From an uncultured Clostridia bacterium (GTDB lineage: Bacteria; Bacillota_I; Bacilli_A; RF39; UBA660): a stretch of 47,613 bases of DNA. Numbering within the stretch: the stretch's first letter is position 1; every line of letters starts with the position of its first letter. The notes under the pieces were generated by a model, which worked only from the letters and a program-made list of their open reading frames with translations, did not search any database and had not been told where the DNA came from. Shown here piece after piece: positions 40,585-47,613 of the stretch. Location of the stretch: positions 1 through 47,613 of the forward strand of contig CAMVAF010000008.1 of assembly GCA_947165365.1 (NCBI GenBank), given 5' to 3'. Made by a program: the position numbers and the translations under genes.

Positions 40585-41661
40585 AAGTGCAACACTTGTA
40601 AATAAAATTTAAAAAAAGTCCATTTAGGACCTCGTGTTATATTGTAATTGACTAAAAAAACATAGAACGGAGGTTTTACTAAATGAACTATAATCATATT
40701 ACCATAAATGAAAGGACTTGTATATATCAATTCAAGCAAATGGGTTTATCCGCAAGAAAAATAGCTGAAGTTTTAAATAGGTCACCTAGCACAATTTCAA
40801 GAGAATTAAAAAGAAATTTCTGTGGATATAGATACAAATATTTGCCACATAAAGCTCAGGAAAAGTATGAAGCAAGAAGAATTAATTGCCATCGAAAAGA
40901 AATAATAACTGATGAAATAAAAGAATATATTGAATCTAAGATATTTATACATTGGTCTCCAGATCAAATTATAAATAGAAAAGAAAAAGCTAAGCCTGAA
41001 TTACCATCCGTTTCTACAATATATAGATGGATTAATCTAGGTTATATAATTAAAGGTGATAAAAAGAAATTAAGAAGGCAAGGTAAATTTAAGAGACCCG
41101 CTGAAACAAGAGGACGTTTCAATATTGGTAAAACTATCAAGAAAAGACCTAAAGAAGTATATAACAGAAATAATTTTGGCCATTGGGAAGCAGACACGGT
41201 AGTATCAGGTAAATTAGATAATAGAACACTAAAAAGTAAATATTGCTTTGTATCATTAGCAGAAAGAAAAACACGACTTTATTTGGTAAAATGGATACCT
41301 GATAGAACAGAAGAGACTGTAACAAAAGCAATAATAGAGTTATTAAAGAATTTTCCAAAAGAAGCAGTTAAAACAATTACATGTGACAGAGGGAAAGAAT
41401 TTGCTGGTTGGAAGAAAATAGAAGAAGCGCTACAAACCAGCATGTACTTTGCTGATCCTTATTGTGCATGGCAAAAAGGAACAAATGAAAACTCTAACGG
41501 ATTATTTAGAGAATTATATCCTAAATCTATGGATTTATCTAAAACAACAGAAAAAGAAGTACAAAAAAATCTTGAACTTCTTAATAATAGACCAAGGAAA
41601 TGTATCGATTACAAAACTCCAAACGAGTATTTTAATGAATGTTTATTAAAATGTTGCACTT
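40585..41661 (+). mobile_element. IS30-family insertion sequence
   Basis: Imperfect terminal inverted repeats with AAGTGCAACA at the left end (40585-40594) and its complement TGTTGCACTT at the right end (41652-41661), with further partial match inward, enclose a single transposase gene. The transposase stop codon TGA begins with the last T of the right repeat. No convincing target duplication is visible (left flank ATT, right flank GAA). The element lies between priA and the adhesin gene. Confidence 0.85.
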
Positions 41662-41663
41662 GA
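40683..41663 (+). CDS. IS30-family transposase
   Basis: 326 residues, of usual length and with intact motifs. The N-terminus has helix-turn-helix repeats (ARKIAEVLNRSPSTISRELKRN), and the DDE domain shows the family hallmark GHWEADTVVSG (first Asp), TITCDRGKEFAG (second Asp) and GTNENSNGLFRELYP (Glu). GGAGG lies 7-12 bases before the ATG. A small inverted repeat AGTCC/GGACC in the leader (about 40618-40632) may limit read-through from outside. The gene looks functional. Confidence 0.93.
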   Translation: MNYNHITINERTCIYQFKQMGLSARKIAEVLNRSPSTISRELKRNFCGYRYKYLPHKAQEKYEARRINCHRKEIITDEIKEYIESKIFIHWSPDQIINRKEKAKPELPSVSTIYRWINLGYIIKGDKKKLRRQGKFKRPAETRGRFNIGKTIKKRPKEVYNRNNFGHWEADTVVSGKLDNRTLKSKYCFVSLAERKTRLYLVKWIPDRTEETVTKAIIELLKNFPKEAVKTITCDRGKEFAGWKKIEEALQTSMYFADPYCAWQKGTNENSNGLFRELYPKSMDLSKTTEKEVQKNLELLNNRPRKCIDYKTPNEYFNECLLKCCT

Positions 41664-41963
41664 ATTGACAATTTATCGTATAAAAAAATAATAAAAATAT
41701 ATAATATAAATGAAGTAAAAATAAGAGTCCAAATATCAATGTTTTTTTAAGAAAAATTGTTAACAAATGATGTTTTTGTTGGTTTTTTTTTTTACATAAA
41801 AAATACAAAAAAATATTAATAAAAAAATTGTATAAAAAAAGTGTAAAATGTATTGCATAGTTAAAATATTTATGCTAGTATAAAGTCGAAATTAGGGTTT
41901 TTATGCCCAAAAAATAAGATTTTTAGTAGAAAAAAATTAATTCTACGTATGTTGGAGGAGAAA
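41664..41963 (+). other. AT-rich leader of the adhesin gene
   Basis: 300 bases without a gene between the IS30 end and the adhesin ATG. Seen: TTGCAT-17-TAGTAT as a weak promoter (around 41853-41881), a GGG/CCC hairpin (41894-41908 area) and GTAGAA/TTCTAC hairpin (about 41926-41946), then GGAGG before the start. There are homopolymer A and T runs but no terminator, riboswitch or reading frame that I recognise. Confidence 0.4.
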
Positions 41964-44900
41964 ATGAATAAGAAAATTTTGTTTGTTATTTTAATGGCAA
42001 TTTGTTTTTGTCAATTTAATGTAAAAGCGATGGAAGAAAATATCGTAAACGGTACTGAAACAGTACAAGAAAATGATACAGTTGACAAGGAAAATGAAGA
42101 AATAGTCCTCAATAAACCTGGATCAAATAGTGGAACTATGAATAGTCCAAATGATCTTGGATTTAATGCGAAAAACATAGATTCTGAAAGTAATATTGAG
42201 GATGAAGAAAAAGAAACAACTACATCTTCTTCCAATGAGAAAACAAGTAATTTAGAAGAAGATTCTTCTGAAAATACAAGTACAGAAAATAAAGAAAATA
42301 CCGATGTTACTCCTAATAATATAGAAGAAACTACCAAAGAAATTGATAATAATAATACCAAAATAATTGATAATGGTAGTAATGAAAATACTAGTGATAT
42401 CGGTAATAGTAATAACGAAATAAATGACAATAGTGCAAGTGAAAATACTAGTGATGTTGGTAATAGTGATAATGAAATAATAGATAATAAAGATGGTGAA
42501 ATTAGTAGCGAAACACCAAAGGATTTACCTGAAACAACAGATAACAATAATGATGTTTCAAGTGAATCTGATAGTGGTGAGACAATAGATGAAAATGACG
42601 AAAATATAATCGGTAATTCTCTATATCAAGTAATATTTACTTATGACACATTTGAATATAGTATTCTTGGTGGAAAAAGTATTTTAGCTTCTAAATTAAC
42701 CAATGAATTAGGAATTAATATTTCCTTTGATGATATCTATGAAATTTTAACAAGTAATAATGAAATATTAGAAATTACAAAACAAGAAAATGATTACTTA
42801 ATTAAAAGTATAAAATCATTTGACACTGAAGAAAAATTAATAATACATACAAAAAATGGTGAAGAATACATTATTAAGGTAACTGATCCTGCTGGTGATG
42901 TTCCAGATCATTCGAAAACACTTACACCAAATCCAACATATGATGAAGATGGAAATATCATTTATCTAACTGATGAAAATGGTAATTATGTTTTAGATGA
43001 AGATGGAAATAAAATTATTAAAGGTGATGGAACTTATAAATTAAGTTTAACAGTTACAGGAGAAGCTGATGTAAAAAATAATAATACCAAAGCTAATGTA
43101 GTTGTTATTCTTGATACATCTGGTTCAATGAATTACATTGCTGATAGTACAGGTGGTGCTCACAGTGCTGGAAATAATAGTATTGGAAAATATGGTAGTG
43201 TAAATAATCAATATCGTAGGTTATATTACAACTATGATGGAAAATATTATCCTGAAGGTGATGGACCACAAGATACCCAAAGACATAATAATGTTTATTA
43301 TTCTTATCAATATTATAACAATGGAACAGTTGACTGGGAATCATATACAGGTACAAGATATAATTTTGCAAATGATAAAACAAGATTGGAAGTTGCTAAA
43401 GAATCAATCAATGAATTAATAGACACATTGTTAGCACAAAATAATCAAGTATCTGATTTAGTAGAAATATCCTTTGTAATTTTCAATAAGTATGGAGAAT
43501 ATGTAAGTCCTAATAGTGCAACAGGAAATGGATGGACAAGCGGAACAAATGGTGAAGCATTAAAAAATCTTGTAAATCAAGAATTAGCACTTGATGGAAC
43601 AAACTGGGATGATGGTTTATACAAAGGAAGACTTCTTGCTAATGCTAAAACAGATAATGATAATACTTATATAGTTTTCTTTTCAGATGGTGAACCAACC
43701 TACCGTAATTCAGAAGTTGGAAGCGCTACATCACATACGCATGGTAGTAGTGTACATGGAAATGGTGGTAGTGATAATGCTGGATATAATAGAAACGCTG
43801 CTTATTACGAAGCTAAAGAAATTTATAATACAAATACAAATACAAAAGATGTTAAATTTTATAGTATCTTTGCATATGGGTCAAATGATGGCAAGACTTA
43901 TATGAAGAATTTAACAAGTTATGGTAATTATGGAAATGCTAATCATGCTAATTCTGTTGAAAATGAAAAATTATATTTTCAAGCTGATAACACAACAGCA
44001 ATTAGAAATGCCTTTAAAGAAATTGCTTCATCAATTGCCAATGCTACAGGTATTGGAGAAACATCAATTACTGATGGAACAACAAGTGAAGTAAAAATTT
44101 CATCAACTGATAGTGAAGGTTTATTAGATGTTGATGATGAATCATTTGAATATTACTTATCATGGAATGTTAATAAAAATACTAATGACAATAATTATTC
44201 ATTTAGTATGTATAATGGTGGTAGTGTTAAAAACTATACTGTTAGTGAATCAAATGGTAATATTACAATAACTGATGATAGTAATAACGTATCTACTTAT
44301 AAAGGTAGTATTGAAACAAATAATAATGTTAATACTTTAAAAATTTTATGGGGTTCTAAAAAAGAAACTATTGCTACTCAACCATTTTATATGGCAGCAC
44401 CACAAGCAACATTTGATGGTAAAAAAGTAGATTGGAATTTAACAAGTTTAAATACTTTATTAAATGGTGTAACATATGAAGTAACTTTTGATGTATGGCC
44501 TAGTCAAGCAACATATGATTTAATTGCGGATTTAAAAAATGGTACAGTAACTTATGATAGTTTAAACCCAGATGTAAAAAAATATTTAAAGAAAACAAAT
44601 GATGGTGATGATGATAAAGTAGCAACATATACTCTTTTAACAAATACCATTGGAAAAGCTAATTTAACATTTACTGATGCAAGACCTAATGGTATATCAG
44701 GTACAGTTGGATATGATCAACCAGAACCTGTTGGAACATCAGTTTCTGAAATGCTTGCAATTACTAAAATTTGGAATGATGCTTTTAATGGAACAGAAAA
44801 CGAAGAAAATGTTATTCCATATATTCAAAGAGATGATAATAGTGAATGGTACCAAGTAACCTTAACAAAGGATAACAATATTTGGACAGGATCAGCTTAT

Positions 44901-47613
44901 ATCTCAGCTGGTATTATAACAGTTCATGATGGCGAAGTTGTTATCAAACTTCCTGGACATGATTATTCATTTTCTGAAAGTGGAGAAAATGCATATCGTT
45001 GGGAAATTGATACATCTATTATTCGACCAATGTTAATCAATAATGAACTATCAATATTGATTCGTGAAAAGGAATTAGCAACAGGTGAAACATGCACAAC
45101 TGGTCAATATGAAATTGATGGCGCATGTTATAGCGTTGGAGTTGTTGAAAATGGAAAAGTATCTCTTACAGCAACTAATGATAGAAAAAGTAATTTAAAT
45201 ATTATTAAAGCAGTTGATGGCGAAAGTGCAAATGAAGATGATGAATTTGAATTTACTATAGTTGTCAATGATAAACAAATTGAAGGTACTGATGAAGATT
45301 TATGGTTCTCAGTTAATAAAGATGGATTTATAGATGTTGATAGTAGAATTACAGGTAATGCTTGGACAAAATATGTAAATTCAAGAGGAGAAATTTATTA
45401 TCACGCTCCAAATAAAACAGTATTAAATATTAAATTAAAAGCTGGAGAAAATATTCGTTTTACAAACCTTTCTTCTGAAACTGATTTTACTATTACAGAA
45501 TCTGATCCTAGTGGAAAAAATTATGAATTTATAGGTGCTGATTATGAATCAGTATATGGTAGTGCAACTACATCAACTAATGAAACTATTGATGTAAATA
45601 GTAGTACTAGAACAGTAGAAGGATTAGTAAGTAATACTAATACAACCTATACTGTAACAGTTAACAATAAATATGAACTTATTAATGTTAATGTAATTAA
45701 AGTATGGGATGATGCTAATAATAAGGATAATTCTCGTCCAACTATTACTTTTAACTTAACTGACAAAGATGGTAATAATATATTAGATGATAATAACGAA
45801 CCATATACATTAACACTAAATAGCTCAAGTGTAGATAGTACAGATGCAAATAAATGGATAGGTTCATTTACAGGTTTAAAAAGATTTGATGAAAATGGAA
45901 ATGAAATCGAATATTATGTTAAAGAAGTAGAGGTTGATGGATATGTTTCATCAACACCAGTAAGAGTTCAAAAAGATGGAGTTGTTAATGTAACAATTAC
46001 CAATAAAAAAGTAATTGATATAACAGTAACAAAGGTATGGGATGATCATAATGATTATGATAGTATTAGACCTATCACAATTGATGTAATACTTACTGGA
46101 ACAGAAACATCAAGAAAGACATTATCAGAAGAAAATTCTTGGACGTATACATGGAATAATTTGCCAAAGTATGATTCAAATGGACAAGAAATAAATTATA
46201 GTATATCTGAAGTTTATACTGATGTAATTACAGCTAGCGTTGATAGTGCAGTAACTTATGCTGCTCAAGTATTAGGAAATGCCGTTGAAGGATTTACCGT
46301 AAAAAATACCCACACACCATTAACGGAAAGAACTGTTAAGAAAGTATGGAATGATGCAAATAATCAAGACGGTAAGAGACCTACAAGTTTAGTAGTAACA
46401 TTAAGTGATGGACAATCAGTAACACTTAATAAAAAAAATGAATGGACAGCAACTATTACAGGTTTACCAGTATTTAATGGTAATCAAAAAATCGTATATA
46501 CTTGGAGTGAAGCAAGTCTTCCAGAAGGATACGAATTAACAGACACAAGTGTTAACGGATTAATTACAACTTTAACAAATAGTTATGAAACAGAAGAAAC
46601 AAAAGTAACTGTAACTAAGATATGGTCAGATTCAAACGACCAAGATGGTAAGAGAAAAGATGTAAACGCAACTGTACAATTATATAAGACAGTTGGTGAA
46701 ACAAAGACCGCTGTAGGAGACTCAGTAAATGTAGGAACTGCAGATAACTGGTCAAATACATGGGAAAATCTACCAGTATATGAAGGTGGCGTAAAGATAG
46801 TTTACTCAGTAGAAGAAACATTATCAGAAAACACTGAATATACAAAATCAGGTGATACTGTTACTTTAACTGCAACTAAAGATAACTCAGGTACAATTGA
46901 AATTACTAATAGTTACACTACAGAAGAAACAAAAGTAACTGTAACTAAGGTATGGAATGATACAAACGATCAAGATGGTAAGAGAAAAGATGTAAACGCA
47001 ACTGTACAATTATATAAGACAGTTGGTGAAACAAAGACCGCTGTAGGAGACTCAGTAAATGTAGGAACTGCAGATAACTGGTCAAATACATGGGAAAATC
47101 TACCAGTATATGAAGGTGGCGTAAAGATAGTTTACTCAGTAGAAGAAACATTATCAGAAAACACTGAATATACAAAATCAGGAGATACTGTTACTTTAAC
47201 TGCAACTAAAGATAATAGTGGAACAATAGAAATTACTAATAGTTACACTACAGAAGAAACAAAAGTAACTGTAACTAAGATATGGTCAGATTCAAACGAT
47301 CAAGATGGTAAGAGAAAAGATGTAAACGCAACTGTACAATTATATAAGACAGTTGGTGAAACAAAGACCGCTGTAGGAGACTCAGTAAATGTAGGAACTG
47401 CAGATAACTGGTCAAATACATGGGAAAATCTACCAGTATATGAAGGTGGCGTAAAGATAGTTTACTCAGTAGAAGAAACATTATCAGAAAACACTGAATA
47501 TACTAAGTCAGGAGATACAGTAACACTTACTGCAACAAAAGACAACTCAGGTACAATAGAAATTACTAATAGTTACACTACAGAAGAAACAAAAGTAACT
47601 GTAACTAAGGTAT
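41964..47613 (+). CDS. giant VWA/Cna-B surface adhesin (3' end outside window)
   Basis: At least 1,883 residues; the frame is open to the right edge. Signal peptide MNKKILFVILMAICFCQFNVKA; then an acidic Asn/Ser/Glu-rich stalk (about 25-215); a beta-rich domain with YQVIFTYDTFEYSILGGKSI; a von Willebrand A domain with MIDAS motif DTSGS at 384-388 running to about 700; more beta domains; then Cna-B-type domains each starting V(T)K(I/V)W(D/N/S)D near residues 1244, 1351, 1456 and 1543 and then three near-identical copies. Such K..E/D..N domains form isopeptide bonds. GGAGG is 5 bases before the ATG. LPXTG is not seen, as the end is missing. It probably binds host or mucus. Confidence 0.9.
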   Translation, partial: MNKKILFVILMAICFCQFNVKAMEENIVNGTETVQENDTVDKENEEIVLNKPGSNSGTMNSPNDLGFNAKNIDSESNIEDEEKETTTSSSNEKTSNLEEDSSENTSTENKENTDVTPNNIEETTKEIDNNNTKIIDNGSNENTSDIGNSNNEINDNSASENTSDVGNSDNEIIDNKDGEISSETPKDLPETTDNNNDVSSESDSGETIDENDENIIGNSLYQVIFTYDTFEYSILGGKSILASKLTNELGINISFDDIYEILTSNNEILEITKQENDYLIKSIKSFDTEEKLIIHTKNGEEYIIKVTDPAGDVPDHSKTLTPNPTYDEDGNIIYLTDENGNYVLDEDGNKIIKGDGTYKLSLTVTGEADVKNNNTKANVVVILDTSGSMNYIADSTGGAHSAGNNSIGKYGSVNNQYRRLYYNYDGKYYPEGDGPQDTQRHNNVYYSYQYYNNGTVDWESYTGTRYNFANDKTRLEVAKESINELIDTLLAQNNQVSDLVEISFVIFNKYGEYVSPNSATGNGWTSGTNGEALKNLVNQELALDGTNWDDGLYKGRLLANAKTDNDNTYIVFFSDGEPTYRNSEVGSATSHTHGSSVHGNGGSDNAGYNRNAAYYEAKEIYNTNTNTKDVKFYSIFAYGSNDGKTYMKNLTSYGNYGNANHANSVENEKLYFQADNTTAIRNAFKEIASSIANATGIGETSITDGTTSEVKISSTDSEGLLDVDDESFEYYLSWNVNKNTNDNNYSFSMYNGGSVKNYTVSESNGNITITDDSNNVSTYKGSIETNNNVNTLKILWGSKKETIATQPFYMAAPQATFDGKKVDWNLTSLNTLLNGVTYEVTFDVWPSQATYDLIADLKNGTVTYDSLNPDVKKYLKKTNDGDDDKVATYTLLTNTIGKANLTFTDARPNGISGTVGYDQPEPVGTSVSEMLAITKIWNDAFNGTENEENVIPYIQRDDNSEWYQVTLTKDNNIWTGSAYISAGIITVHDGEVVIKLPGHDYSFSESGENAYRWEIDTSIIRPMLINNELSILIREKELATGETCTTGQYEIDGACYSVGVVENGKVSLTATNDRKSNLNIIKAVDGESANEDDEFEFTIVVNDKQIEGTDEDLWFSVNKDGFIDVDSRITGNAWTKYVNSRGEIYYHAPNKTVLNIKLKAGENIRFTNLSSETDFTITESDPSGKNYEFIGADYESVYGSATTSTNETIDVNSSTRTVEGLVSNTNTTYTVTVNNKYELINVNVIKVWDDANNKDNSRPTITFNLTDKDGNNILDDNNEPYTLTLNSSSVDSTDANKWIGSFTGLKRFDENGNEIEYYVKEVEVDGYVSSTPVRVQKDGVVNVTITNKKVIDITVTKVWDDHNDYDSIRPITIDVILTGTETSRKTLSEENSWTYTWNNLPKYDSNGQEINYSISEVYTDVITASVDSAVTYAAQVLGNAVEGFTVKNTHTPLTERTVKKVWNDANNQDGKRPTSLVVTLSDGQSVTLNKKNEWTATITGLPVFNGNQKIVYTWSEASLPEGYELTDTSVNGLITTLTNSYETEETKVTVTKIWSDSNDQDGKRKDVNATVQLYKTVGETKTAVGDSVNVGTADNWSNTWENLPVYEGGVKIVYSVEETLSENTEYTKSGDTVTLTATKDNSGTIEITNSYTTEETKVTVTKVWNDTNDQDGKRKDVNATVQLYKTVGETKTAVGDSVNVGTADNWSNTWENLPVYEGGVKIVYSVEETLSENTEYTKSGDTVTLTATKDNSGTIEITNSYTTEETKVTVTKIWSDSNDQDGKRKDVNATVQLYKTVGETKTAVGDSVNVGTADNWSNTWENLPVYEGGVKIVYSVEETLSENTEYTKSGDTVTLTATKDNSGTIEITNSYTTEETKVTVTKV
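46591..47613 (+). repeat. 330-bp near-identical tandem repeats (Cna-B units)
   Basis: Units begin at 46591, 46921, 47251 and 47581 (partial), each 330 bp = 110 codons, so the reading frame is kept. The copies differ at few positions: TCAGAT vs AATGAT after ATATGG/GTATGG, the AAATCAGG(T/A) region, and silent changes near the end. The first unit starts after a different, older Cna-B domain. Such identity points to recent duplication or ongoing gene conversion, and the copy number will vary between strains and assemblies. Confidence 0.95.

Noticed and set aside
40585-41661. Target-site duplication for the IS30 element
   Set aside because: The bases flanking the two ends (ATT left, GAA right) do not match, so no duplication is claimed.
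42011-42547. A 178-residue minus-strand frame rich in Leu/Ser
   Set aside because: It is the complement of the acidic Asn/Ser/Glu stalk of the adhesin gene on the plus strand, with no ribosome-binding site and low-complexity text.
43234-44859. Small plus-strand frames inside the adhesin region
   Set aside because: They lie in other frames of a single open coding sequence that starts at 41964 and does not stop in the window.
46615-47481. Three similar minus-strand frames of 68-76 residues at 330-base spacing
   Set aside because: They only mirror the Cna-B repeats of the adhesin gene.
46591-47613. Tandem repeats considered as a CRISPR array
   Set aside because: Unit length is 330 bp, all of it is coding and in frame, with no spacers; no cas genes are in the window.
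1-47613. Mycoplasma genetic code (TGA = Trp)
   Set aside because: Several genes (for example sigE and the IS30 transposase) end in TGA at the expected protein end, so the standard bacterial code applies despite the AT-rich base composition.

Overview
The window is strongly AT-rich DNA with short intergenic gaps, clear GGAGG-type ribosome-binding sites, sigma-A-like promoters (TTGACA/TATAAT with 17-base spacers) and normal use of TGA as a stop codon. Together with spoIIGA, sigE, a SpoVB-type flippase, a dimeric dUTPase, YrrMNO-like tRNA-modification genes and an HrcA-type operator, this points to a Bacillota chromosome, most likely an uncultured AT-rich gut Bacilli lineage (RF39 or Erysipelotrichia-like). 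The placement is inference; the gene content is read from the sequence.

Layout. 1-6.6 kb: a surface-polysaccharide cluster (CDP-glycerol glycerophosphotransferase family protein cut by the window edge, flippase, GT4 glycosyltransferase, O-antigen-ligase-like polymerase, processive-type GT2). 6.6-10.9 kb: an HD protein, a lipoprotein, then a nucleotide block thyA-folA-small gene-tmk-pyrH followed by a small overlapping membrane protein. 10.9-14.2 kb: an anchored Asn/Pro-rich protein, CvpA, the sporulation pair spoIIGA-sigE and a slightly odd tRNA-Thr. 14.2-14.8 kb has no intact gene but holds a probable decayed gene and a compact structured-RNA candidate. 14.8-18.0 kb: SpoVB-type flippase and a thioredoxin-like lipoprotein on the minus strand, then a pilin-like protein and two paralogous VirB2-like small membrane proteins. 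18.0-24.0 kb: truB, a ClpX-like ATPase with a second, decayed AAA+ module in front, and a large anchored surface protein whose 3' end is abruptly GC-rich. 24.0-30.3 kb: ruvX, DUF1292, mltG, trmR, two U32 hydroxylase genes, a dGTPase-type HD protein, greA and tRNA-Lys. 30.4-40.5 kb: nadE-nadD-nadK, a GGDEF protein with a small partner, hsp20 under a CIRCE-like operator, rarA, an esterase, a kinase-like protein, dUTPase, a catalytically decayed DnaQ-like protein and priA. 40.6-41.7 kb: an IS30-family insertion sequence. 41.96 kb to the right edge: an open-ended adhesin with a VWA domain and Cna-B repeats, the last ones in near-identical 330-bp copies.

Functional links. thyA, folA, tmk, pyrH, dUTPase and the dGTPase-type protein all serve (d)NTP supply. 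trmR with the two U32 genes fits formation of 5-methoxyuridine at tRNA wobble positions. nadE-nadD-nadK takes nicotinate mononucleotide to NADP. spoIIGA, sigE and spoVB imply endospore formation or descent from a spore former. The features most worth a second look are the GC-rich, C-ending-codon tail of the 21.2-24.0 kb surface protein (a candidate retroelement-diversified or recombining region), the tandem AAA+ ClpX relative that keeps an IGF loop, the pilin-like trio, and the three-hairpin RNA next to the decayed gene.
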